This document shows positions 1 through 6,606 of a DNA stretch of 8,782 nucleotides, piece by piece. The notes beneath the pieces were generated by a model that saw only the letters and a list, made by a program, of their open reading frames with translations, did no database searches and was not told where the DNA came from. How positions within the stretch are numbered: the stretch's first letter is position 1; each line of letters begins with the position of its first letter. Origin of the DNA: Candidatus Parcubacteria bacterium (GTDB taxonomy: Bacteria > Patescibacteriota > Patescibacteriia > UBA1558 > GWA2-36-10). The stretch is taken from contig DAOVVF010000013.1 in assembly GCA_030632225.1 (NCBI GenBank), positions 1 to 8,782 of the forward strand. The letters are read 5' to 3'. A program made the translations under genes and the position numbers.

Positions 1-417
1 AAAACTATTTTTAATATCAAATTCTGTAGCATAGTAAGGTAATATATTATCACCTACTTTTTTCTCTAAAGCTTTAATTAAGGAATAATCTAAAGGATTA
101 GACATAGCTACATAAACACCATCTTTATCCCGTTTAAAGACTATAATATTCTGTTTACGAGCTACTACTTCTGGTACTAAACTTAAGACATCTACACTTA
201 TCCTCTCTTTCTTTAGATCAACAAACTTAACCTTTAGATCATGAGCAATCAATTGACCTATTTCTTCTGGTTTAATGAGGTTCTGCTCAATTAAAAAGCT
301 AATTAATTCTTTCTTCTGCTTTTTAGCTGTCTTAATAGCTGTCTTCAAGACTTCAGGCTCTATTAGACCTATTTTGTTAATTATTTTCTCAATTTTTGTA
401 TCTGTTATAACTGACAT
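1..417 (-). CDS. pilB: Type IV pilus assembly / type II secretion ATPase, N-terminal part (PilB/GspE family), cut by window edge
   Basis: The first 139 residues of a PilB/GspE-type protein are present; the gene runs off the left edge. The visible part is the N-terminal domain that precedes the hexameric ATPase core in assembly ATPases. Helical repeats (about residues 8-57) are followed by the characteristic stretch FVDLKKERISVDVLSLVPE, then VARKQNIIVF, VAMSNPLDYS and ATEFDIKNSF, which fit the family pattern (L-x-x-P-x-x-x-A-R, V-A-M-x-(D/N)-P, A-T-x-x-D-I). Such ATPases act at the cytoplasmic face of the inner membrane and power pilin polymerisation. The Walker motifs lie outside the window, so PilB, GspE and MshE cannot be fully separated. 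The start is the ATG at 415-417, five bases after the cheY stop, with no Shine-Dalgarno sequence. It is therefore very probably co-transcribed with the chemosensory genes upstream, which implies that the signalling output concerns pili. Confidence 0.85.
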   Translation of the reverse strand, partial: MSVITDTKIEKIINKIGLIEPEVLKTAIKTAKKQKKELISFLIEQNLIKPEEIGQLIAHDLKVKFVDLKKERISVDVLSLVPEVVARKQNIIVFKRDKDGVYVAMSNPLDYSLIKALEKKVGDNILPYYATEFDIKNSF

Positions 418-422
418 ATATT

Positions 423-830
423 TTAGTGATTATTATTTCTAGCTTCTTTACTTTGTGTTTTAGAATGTAAATACTGATTTATCTTGGAAACAATAGTAGT
501 TAAGCTAATATCATCTTTAACTAGATAATCTACAGCCCCTAAATCTAAACCTTTTTTTATATCATCCTCTTGTCCTAAGTTAGATAGTATAACTACCGGT
601 ATATTCTTAGTGTTAGGATCACTTTGCAGTTCAGTTAAAACTTCAAAGCCATTCTTTTTAGGCATAATCATATCTAGAATAATTAGATCAGGATCTACTT
701 TTCTAACCATGGCTAAACCCTCTTCTCCATCAGCAGCTAAAAAAACTTCATAACCTTGATCATTTAGCTCTGACTTGTAAACTTTCCTAAGAAAGTTATC
801 ATCATCAACGAATAGAATTTTTGCTTTCAT
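423..830 (-). CDS. cheY: CheY-like single-domain response regulator
   Basis: This 135-residue protein is a stand-alone receiver domain. The acidic Mg-binding cluster is Asp9-Asp10-Asp11, the phospho-acceptor is Asp53 in LIILDMIMP, the switch residue is Ser83 in VVILSN, the aromatic switch position is Tyr102 in AVDYLVK, and the conserved lysine is Lys105. All residues needed for phosphorylation are present. No DNA-binding or enzymatic output domain follows, only a polar tail (about residues 122-135) ending in Asn-Asn-Asn-His. It should accept phosphate from the CheA encoded just upstream (four-base gap) and act by protein contact. Because a pilus ATPase gene follows immediately, the likely target is the pilus machine, as PilG does in Pseudomonas, rather than a flagellar motor. 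That target is inference. No Shine-Dalgarno sequence is visible before the ATG. Confidence 0.95.
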   Translation of the reverse strand: MKAKILFVDDDNFLRKVYKSELNDQGYEVFLAADGEEGLAMVRKVDPDLIILDMIMPKKNGFEVLTELQSDPNTKNIPVVILSNLGQEDDIKKGLDLGAVDYLVKDDISLTTIVSKINQYLHSKTQSKEARNNNH

Positions 831-834
831 ATTA

Positions 835-2370
835 TTATATTAAATTATTTATATCTAAAATTAATATTACTTGTCCGTCTGAAGCGACAGCTACTCCTTT
901 AATATAGTCTAAGGATTTTAAAATATGAGGACTTTTTTTCATAACTACTTCTCTGTCATTAACATTACTATACACTGGTAAAGCTAATTTAGTATCTTTG
1001 TATTTTAGTAAAGCTACATATTTAGCTAAAGCTTTTAAATCAGGCATATCTAATTTCTTAGCTAAAGAAATTACTTTATACTTTGATCTTTTATAATCAA
1101 AAGTTTTGGTGTTATAGAAATTCTTTAATTTTTTTAACTTAACTACCTTATTAACATATAGCAAAGGAATAGCCATATTAAACTGCCCTAATTGAAAGTT
1201 AAAGCTTCTAAAAATAGATAAAGGTAATGGAATAGTAATAGTAAAGGTAGTTCCTTTCTTACTGCTATCTACATTAATATCTCCATCTAAATCCTCTACT
1301 TTGTTCTTCACTAAACTTAAACCCATGCCTCTACCAGAAACAATATTAGAAGCCTTAGCTGCTGAAATACCTGGCATAAAGATTAATTCTTTAATCTGAG
1401 CTAAAGTCATTTTCTTACTCTTGGCTCTAGAAATTACTTTCTTTTTAATAGCTTTATCTAATATCTCCTGCCATTTAACACCCTGCCCATTATCTTTGAC
1501 TATTATCTGCATCTGATCATTAAGTAAATTAGCTTCTAAATCTACTCTGCCATTTCTCTGTCCTTCCTGAATACCATGAGCAACCGCATTCTTTAATAGC
1601 TGTATTAGAATTTCTACTAATTGATCTAAAATAGATTTATCTAAAGATAGATCATTATCTTTAATATTTAATTCTACTTGTTTATTTTCATTCTTAGCTA
1701 TACTTCTGACTAGATAAGGTAAAGATGATAACACATCTGATAATGGTACTATTCTTAACCTTTCTAGTTCTCTTCTTAGATTATTAACAATAGTATCGGT
1801 AGATACAGCCATAGATAGCATTTCAGCATCACCTTCTTTTTGCGCTAAAGCTTTAGATTTCATTACATTAATCAACAAATCATCTAAATAATTCTGTAAG
1901 GTATTTAACTTATTAGGAGCTACTGATATTTCTACATCTAAATGAACATCATCAACTATACTTTTAGTTCTTTTAACAATCTGCTTACTAGTTTTATGTT
2001 TACAACAATTCTTTAAATCTCTGGTCTCTTTACTTAGATTTATCTCTTTATTACTCTTAGCAATTGACTTAAGATTCTTTTCTAAGCTTTCTGTAGTTTT
2101 GAATAGTAAATCTATAGTTGATTGATCTATACTTAATTGTTTGTGATAGGCTGCTTCTACTACATCTTCTAAGGCATGCAAGAAAGTAACCGTTTTTTTG
2201 TAAGCCATGGTAGCAGCCGCCCCTTTCATAGAGTGAACTAAACGAAAAATGTTTTCTATTAATATTCCTCCCTCTGGATTCTTTTCTAAAGACAACAACA
2301 AGCTAGACAATTTCTTTAATTGTTTTTTAGCAGTACCTAAATAGAATGTTTTGTACTTCTGGCTAATCAT
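835..2370 (-). CDS. cheA: CheA-type chemosensory histidine kinase lacking a recognisable P2 domain
   Basis: This 511-residue cytoplasmic kinase has CheA architecture. P1/Hpt covers about residues 1-110, with the phosphorylated histidine His46 in LVHSMKGAAATM. A lysine-rich linker (about 111-145, containing Cys122-Cys123) stands where P2 would be. P3 dimerisation helices span about 146-210. The P4 ATPase (about 211-380) has an N box with Asn261 and His265, G1 DNGQG at 293-297, an F box FMPGISAA at 331-338, G2 GRGMG at 346-350 and GTTF at 373-376. The P5 CheW-like domain covers about 384-511 and ends in ILILDINNLI. It is shorter than E. coli CheA (about 650 residues), mainly because no CheY-docking P2 is visible. 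The N-box aspartate usually found in NAxDHG is Ala264. The start ATG overlaps the cheW stop by eight bases (ATGATTAG), which suggests translational coupling. It should be activated by receptor and CheW and phosphorylate the CheY encoded next. Confidence 0.95.
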   Translation of the reverse strand: MISQKYKTFYLGTAKKQLKKLSSLLLSLEKNPEGGILIENIFRLVHSMKGAAATMAYKKTVTFLHALEDVVEAAYHKQLSIDQSTIDLLFKTTESLEKNLKSIAKSNKEINLSKETRDLKNCCKHKTSKQIVKRTKSIVDDVHLDVEISVAPNKLNTLQNYLDDLLINVMKSKALAQKEGDAEMLSMAVSTDTIVNNLRRELERLRIVPLSDVLSSLPYLVRSIAKNENKQVELNIKDNDLSLDKSILDQLVEILIQLLKNAVAHGIQEGQRNGRVDLEANLLNDQMQIIVKDNGQGVKWQEILDKAIKKKVISRAKSKKMTLAQIKELIFMPGISAAKASNIVSGRGMGLSLVKNKVEDLDGDINVDSSKKGTTFTITIPLPLSIFRSFNFQLGQFNMAIPLLYVNKVVKLKKLKNFYNTKTFDYKRSKYKVISLAKKLDMPDLKALAKYVALLKYKDTKLALPVYSNVNDREVVMKKSPHILKSLDYIKGVAVASDGQVILILDINNLI

Positions 2371-2776
2371 ATATCTTTACTACTTTCCAGATAAGAACTG
2401 GCTCTAAAATATATACTTTATTTTTCTTAACTCGGATATATTTTTTAAATAATTTCTTTTTTGTATCACTAAAGGTTCTGGTAGCTTTAACAGTATCCTT
2501 AACTTCATCTATTAATAGTCCGTAATTATCATTATTATATGTAAACAACAGACAGGTTTTCTTTTTTTCTTCTGTATTTAAATTTAATATTTTAGCTGTA
2601 TTTAAAACAGTTATAATCTTACCGTTATGGTAAGTTAAACCTCTGACTGCTTCATCAACTGCTGGTATAGGAGCTATTTCCGTACAAGTAAAGAATTGGC
2701 TATCTTTTAGCAAAGGCATAGCCCATGTAGAACCATCTACTTTAAAGAGAATATATTTTTTTCCTTTACTAGCCAT
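2363..2776 (-). CDS. cheW: CheW-like chemosensory adaptor, divergent
   Basis: A single CheW/P5-type SH3-like domain of 137 residues. The pattern is KYILFKVDGSTWAMPL (residues 7-22; the usual opening is a beta strand plus A-(I/M)-P-L), then VRGLTYHNGKIITVLNT (44-60), which matches the usual V-x-G-(I/L)-x-x-x-x-G-x-I-x-P-V-(I/L) strand. CLLFTYNNDNYGLLIDEV (75-92) follows, matching the strand before the L-x-V-D-x-V motif. CheW couples receptor tips to the P5 domain of CheA in the signalling array. Two departures are visible: the receptor/kinase-contact motif usually written N-L-R-G reads YHNG, so the arginine is absent, and the C-terminal third is poorly conserved. The start ATG overlaps the receptor stop codon by one base (TAATG), with AGG a few bases upstream as a very weak ribosome site. 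Position between receptor and CheA supports the assignment. Confidence 0.88.
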   Translation of the reverse strand: MASKGKKYILFKVDGSTWAMPLLKDSQFFTCTEIAPIPAVDEAVRGLTYHNGKIITVLNTAKILNLNTEEKKKTCLLFTYNNDNYGLLIDEVKDTVKATRTFSDTKKKLFKKYIRVKKNKVYILEPVLIWKVVKIYD

Positions 2777-3975
2777 TATGTTTTACCTACTAAATTATTT
2801 AAAGTATCTGTTACATTATTCAAAGCTTCAGAAGATCTATTTAATGCTCTAGTAACTACTAATTGTTTGTTAATAATATTAGCTATATTGTCTGTTCTTT
2901 TAACTAAAGATTTAGATTCTTTATTTAAATCATTAATCATTATATTAATATTATCAGCTTCACTACTAGTCTCTTCCGTTTCTTTATTAATGATCTGAAC
3001 ACTCTTAGAAATATTGCTAACATTACCAATAATCTTATTAAGGAATTTAACAGTTTGAGCTATAATATTAATACTTTTATTAGTTTCTTCCCATTCAAAA
3101 ACAGAAGATTCTTTAGCTTGTTTAATCTGTCTTTGCATATTACCAGCTAAAGATTGAATACTATTAGCAGCTTGTTCACTAGTAATATTTAATTCTCTAA
3201 TCTGAGAAACTAAACTGGAAAAATCTTCAGAAAAAGAAGTTTTACCTGCTTCAATAGAGACATTTAAACTAAGAAATTTAGCTGTATCAGCTAATATTTC
3301 TACTCTTCTAGCAATATCTTTAACATGATTAGCATAAGTATCTAAAGCCTGACTAAGTTTTTGATTTTCCGTAGCCAATTGTTTAACAGCTACTAAACTA
3401 TCTAAAGCTAGTTCTGATTTCTTAGTACTTTGTCCAGCTAATTCATCTATCTTAGTAGCATCTTTAGCAGAAGCTTTTGTTTTACGAGTTATCTTATTCA
3501 AAGATTGAACCATTTCAGCTACTGCTTTAGTACCTGTCTTTAATCCTTTTTGTTGTTCTTGACTGCTAGTTAAAAGAAACTGAGATATTTCACTATTATT
3601 CTGACCAATTTCTGAAAGGTCCTGCACAGACTTAAGTAGAGCTTCTACTACTTTAGATAGCTCTTCAACTGATACTTGAATTGGTTTAGTAATTAATTTG
3701 CTTAAACGTCTAGTTGCTAATAGTGAAAGTAAAAAGACAAAAGCAATTGAGACAAATATTCCTATGAGGATAGGTTTATATAGTTCTGGTTCCTTTAAAA
3801 TGGCTGTATCTGGTACAAAGAGATAAATCAATGCAAATAGTACGACAATAGGTAAAAGAGATACAGCAAGAAACCAAAAAATGAACTTAAGATAAATTTT
3901 TGTTTCAGTTATTTTCACTGTAACAATATTTTGATTTTTGTTTATAAATTGTATATAAATTATAACATATTTCAA
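2776..3975 (-). CDS. Methyl-accepting chemotaxis-like receptor without a ligand domain
   Basis: Membrane-anchored chemoreceptor-like protein, 399 residues from the ATG at 3975. Two hydrophobic helices (about 29-53 and 68-87) flank a loop of only about 15 residues, so there is no external ligand domain. After RRLSKLITKPI (89-99) only the first helix of a HAMP-like element can be seen. The rest is a long helical hairpin. Its tip, about 226-262, contains KFLSLNVSIEAG and LVSQIREL, corresponding to the usual N-L-L-A-L-N-A-A-I-E-A-A and V-x-x-E-V-R-x-L, but the Gly-Arg-Gly turn is missing. The arms either side of the tip are about equal in length. It should organise CheW and CheA into a cytoplasmic array at the membrane. 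First gene of the minus-strand operon. The first 19 residues look poorly justified: a GTG at 3916-3918 (380-residue protein) lies downstream of the best promoter and may be the true start. Confidence 0.85.
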   Translation of the reverse strand: MKYVIIYIQFINKNQNIVTVKITETKIYLKFIFWFLAVSLLPIVVLFALIYLFVPDTAILKEPELYKPILIGIFVSIAFVFLLSLLATRRLSKLITKPIQVSVEELSKVVEALLKSVQDLSEIGQNNSEISQFLLTSSQEQQKGLKTGTKAVAEMVQSLNKITRKTKASAKDATKIDELAGQSTKKSELALDSLVAVKQLATENQKLSQALDTYANHVKDIARRVEILADTAKFLSLNVSIEAGKTSFSEDFSSLVSQIRELNITSEQAANSIQSLAGNMQRQIKQAKESSVFEWEETNKSINIIAQTVKFLNKIIGNVSNISKSVQIINKETEETSSEADNINIMINDLNKESKSLVKRTDNIANIINKQLVVTRALNRSSEALNNVTDTLNNLVGKT

Positions 3976-3987
3976 GGTTTAAAACAA
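3959..3987 (-). promoter_or_regulatory. Putative sigma70 promoter for the chemosensory-pilus operon
   Basis: On the minus strand, TTGTTT (3982-3987) and a perfect TATAAT (3959-3964) are separated by 17 bases. Transcription would begin near 3952. This lies inside the longest receptor reading frame and therefore favours the GTG start at 3918. A second minus-strand TATAAT at 3989-3994 has no good -35 partner, but it would permit the ATG at 3975 with a very short leader. Confidence 0.5.
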
Positions 3988-3997
3988 AATTATATAT

Positions 3998-4027
3998 TTG
4001 ACAAAAAGGGGTTATTCTTACTATAAT
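3998..4027 (+). promoter_or_regulatory. Strong sigma70 promoter for the polysaccharide operon
   Basis: Consensus TTGACA (3998-4003) and consensus TATAAT (4022-4027) are separated by 18 bases on the plus strand. Transcription would start at about 4034, giving a leader of only about 18 bases before the ATG at 4052. No Shine-Dalgarno sequence lies in that leader. It reads into the three glycan genes and is divergent from the chemosensory operon. Confidence 0.8.
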
Positions 4028-4051
4028 AGACTATACTATTAATTAAACTGA

Positions 4052-5416
4052 ATGAAGAAGATAATCCTACTTTTGGGAGATGTTATTTTACTCTATGCTA
4101 GTCTAGCTATTGCTTTATGGATAAGGAATGGCTATCTTAATAACCAAATATGGGCAGAGCATTGGACAGCTTTTACTATTATTTTTGCTATCTGGTTAGT
4201 TGTTTTCTTTATCAATGGATTATATGAAATTCGTAAGGTTAAAAATGATTTTAGTTTCTATGGCACCTTAATACAGAACTTATTAATCAATGCTGCTCTA
4301 GCCGTTGTCTTCTTTTACTTAATCCAAGGACGTTTAGGACATCTAAGGCCTCAGACTATTCTAGTAATATTGTTAATAGTCTTTGCTATCCTCTTCTTGA
4401 TCTGGAGAAAATTATTCTATCAAGTAATCTCTAGTACTGCTTTAAGGAATAATTTAGCTATCATTGGTATTAACCCTGAATCATTACTATTAATTAAAGA
4501 AGTAATGACTAAACCTCAGTTGGGTTATCAATTAAAATTAATTATTAACCCTGATTATCAGGAAGTACCTCAGCAATACCAAGTAGTCCCAATTAGCAAA
4601 GATATTTCTGATTTAAAAAGACAATTAATTAAACATGAAATAAATACAGTAGTTACTAGTAATAATCCTAAGTATGGTCCTGAAGTAGCTCGTTATTTAT
4701 TTGAAAGTATTGATTTAAAAATAAAATACTTTAATTTAACTAATTTCTATGAAAAGATTACTGGTAAAATACCAATTACTGCTTTAGAAAGAAATTGGTT
4801 CTTAGATAATATTACTCAGAAGAATAATCAATGGTATTTAATTGTTAAAAGAGTTATTGATATAGTCTTATCTATTATTTTTAGTTTAATTTCTTTAATC
4901 TTCCTACCATTTATAGCTCTGCTAATTAAATTAGATTCTAAAGGACCCTTGATTTACAAACAGAAAAGAGTTGGTTTAGGTGCTAAAGTATTCACTGTCT
5001 ACAAATTTCGTTCTATGGTTCATAATGCTGAAACTAATGGTGCTACTTGGGCTGCTAAAAATGATAGTCGTATTACTAAGATAGGTAAATTTATGCGTAA
5101 GAGTAGACTTGATGAAATACCTCAGTTTATAAACATTCTGAAAGGTAATATGAGTTTTGTTGGTCCTCGTCCAGAAAGACCTAAATTTGTTGAAGAACTT
5201 AAAAAAGAAATCACTTTCTATAATGAAAGACATTTAGTTAAACCTGGTTTAAGTGGTTGGGCTCAAATTAACTTTCCTTACGGTGCTTCAGTAGAAGATG
5301 CTAAAACAAAACTTAGTTATGATCTCTTCTATATTAAAAATCAGTCAATAGCTTTAGATATTTCAATTGCTTTAAAAACTGTTAACACTGTCTTTAATAT
5401 TACTTTAGGTAGATAA
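4052..5416 (+). CDS. Polyprenyl-phosphate sugar-1-phosphate transferase (initiating glycosyltransferase, WbaP/EpsL type)
   Basis: 454-residue membrane enzyme expected to transfer a sugar-1-phosphate from a UDP-sugar to undecaprenyl phosphate, the first step in lipid-linked surface polysaccharide synthesis. Four N-terminal membrane helices (about 3-24, 40-62, 75-95, 102-124) precede a Rossmann-like central region (about 130-245). A further hydrophobic helix (about 267-290) then enters the C-terminal bacterial sugar transferase domain. Signature motifs are all present: KRVIDIVLS, YKQKRVG, KFRSM (318-322), the catalytic Asp354-Glu355 pair in RLDEIPQ, VGPRPE (370-375), KPGLSGWAQ and the final D-x-x-Y-I-K-N. 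The family is the polyisoprenyl-phosphate hexose-1-phosphate transferases; the exact sugar cannot be read from the sequence. Length and layout are normal for the long form. First gene after the promoter; its stop overlaps the next start (TAATG). Confidence 0.93.
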   Translation: MKKIILLLGDVILLYASLAIALWIRNGYLNNQIWAEHWTAFTIIFAIWLVVFFINGLYEIRKVKNDFSFYGTLIQNLLINAALAVVFFYLIQGRLGHLRPQTILVILLIVFAILFLIWRKLFYQVISSTALRNNLAIIGINPESLLLIKEVMTKPQLGYQLKLIINPDYQEVPQQYQVVPISKDISDLKRQLIKHEINTVVTSNNPKYGPEVARYLFESIDLKIKYFNLTNFYEKITGKIPITALERNWFLDNITQKNNQWYLIVKRVIDIVLSIIFSLISLIFLPFIALLIKLDSKGPLIYKQKRVGLGAKVFTVYKFRSMVHNAETNGATWAAKNDSRITKIGKFMRKSRLDEIPQFINILKGNMSFVGPRPERPKFVEELKKEITFYNERHLVKPGLSGWAQINFPYGASVEDAKTKLSYDLFYIKNQSIALDISIALKTVNTVFNITLGR

Positions 5417-6606
5417 TGTCAAACTTAAAAGATAAAAAAATCTGTGTAGTAGGCCTCGGTTATGTAGGTCTACCTTTAGCTATAGCCTTTGGACAGCAGA
5501 CAGAAATAAATGCTTTTGATATAAAACAATCTAGAATTGAAGAATTAAAACAGGGTGTAGATTATAATAATGATGTAAGCAAGGAAGAGTTAAAGAAAGC
5601 TAAGATAAACTTTTCTGCAGATCCTAATATTATAAAAAACTCAAACTTTATTATTATAGCAGTACCTACTCCCATAGATGCCAATAGAAAACCTGATATT
5701 GATTTACTAATCGGTGCTTCTAGTATTGTTGGCAAACAGCTTAATCAAGGAGATATAGTTGTTTATGAATCTACTGTCTATCCTGGTTGTACAGAAAGAG
5801 ATTGTATTCCTATCTTAGCTAAAGAATCTAATTTAAAATATCCTGGTGAATTTAAAGTAGGTTATTCTCCAGAAAGAATTAATCCTGGAGACACTGTTAA
5901 TACTCTTGATAAGATAGTTAAAGTAGTATCAGGCTGTGATCAACAAACTCTAGATACTATTGCTGATGTATATAGTACAATAATAAAAGCAGGTGTTCAT
6001 AAAGCATCTAGTATTAAAGTAGCTGAAGCTGCTAAGATTATTGAAAATACACAAAGAGATGTTAATATTGCTTTAATTAATGAGTTAAAGATTATCTTTG
6101 ATAGAGCTAATATTAATTGGCAGGATGTTTTAAAAGCATCTAATACTAAATGGAATTTCTTAGATTTTAAACCAGGTTTAGTTGGTGGACACTGTATTGG
6201 TGTAGACCCTTACTACTTAGCTAATGAAGCTATTAGATTAGGCTACAATCCTCGAGTTATACTAGCTGGTAGAACTATAAACGATAGTATGGGTGTTTAT
6301 GAAGCTAAAAGATTAATTAACTATTTAGCAGATAAAGAAGTAGCTAAAGATGCTAAATTACTAATCCTAGGAGCTACTTTTAAACCAAATATATCTGATA
6401 TTAGAAATTCTAAGGTACAAGATATAGTTAATGAATTAAAGAAAGAAGGCTATCAAGTAGATATACATGAGCCTCATGTTAAAACAGATAAGCTATTTGG
6501 TTGTAATAATATTAAAGATATTGCTAACTATGATATAATTATAAAAGCAGTTAGACATGATGCCTTTAAAGATATAAAATTTGATTACGAAATAATATAT
6601 AATTAA
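5416..6606 (+). CDS. tviB: Nucleotide-sugar 6-dehydrogenase, UDP-N-acetylhexosamine type (TviB/WbpO family)
   Basis: 396-residue NAD-dependent UDP-sugar dehydrogenase that oxidises the C6 alcohol of a UDP-hexose or UDP-N-acetylhexosamine to the uronic acid in two steps. Visible elements are the Rossmann motif Gly13-x-Gly15-x-x-Gly18 in VVGLGYVGLP, AVPTPID, VVYESTVYPGCTE, GYSPERINPGD, KVAEAAKIIENTQRD (dimer and active-site region), the catalytic Cys260 in GLVGGHCIGVDPYYL, and the C-terminal FKPNISDIRNSK. These wordings match the TviB/VipA/WbpO branch (UDP-GlcNAc or UDP-GalNAc dehydrogenases) more closely than UDP-glucose dehydrogenase. The protein ends at EIIYN, roughly where relatives read a beta strand followed by another 15 or so residues, so the C-terminus is slightly short. 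The usual V-G-H near the end is V-R-H. One-base overlaps at both ends place it in an operon with the transferase and epimerase. The substrate remains unproven. Confidence 0.9.
   Translation: MSNLKDKKICVVGLGYVGLPLAIAFGQQTEINAFDIKQSRIEELKQGVDYNNDVSKEELKKAKINFSADPNIIKNSNFIIIAVPTPIDANRKPDIDLLIGASSIVGKQLNQGDIVVYESTVYPGCTERDCIPILAKESNLKYPGEFKVGYSPERINPGDTVNTLDKIVKVVSGCDQQTLDTIADVYSTIIKAGVHKASSIKVAEAAKIIENTQRDVNIALINELKIIFDRANINWQDVLKASNTKWNFLDFKPGLVGGHCIGVDPYYLANEAIRLGYNPRVILAGRTINDSMGVYEAKRLINYLADKEVAKDAKLLILGATFKPNISDIRNSKVQDIVNELKKEGYQVDIHEPHVKTDKLFGCNNIKDIANYDIIIKAVRHDAFKDIKFDYEIIYN

Noticed and set aside
835..2370. CheA as a fusion with a receiver domain, as in ChpA or FrzE
   Set aside because: The P5 domain ends at the stop codon, and the receiver is a separate complete gene with its own ATG and a four-base gap.
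3919..3975. Signal peptide at the extreme N-terminus of the receptor
   Set aside because: The residues YVIIYIQF come from the AT-rich promoter stretch (TATAAT read through). The true membrane helix begins about ten residues after the GTG.
3976..4051. Small RNA or riboswitch in the divergent region
   Set aside because: Only 76 bases, occupied by two promoters. The sole inverted repeat is six A/T-rich pairs with no terminator-like tail.
4976..5233. An 85-residue minus-strand open frame opposite the sugar transferase
   Set aside because: It lies wholly inside the conserved catalytic domain of the transferase, has a low-complexity Ser/Phe-rich translation, and shows no start context or family resemblance. 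It is a shadow frame.
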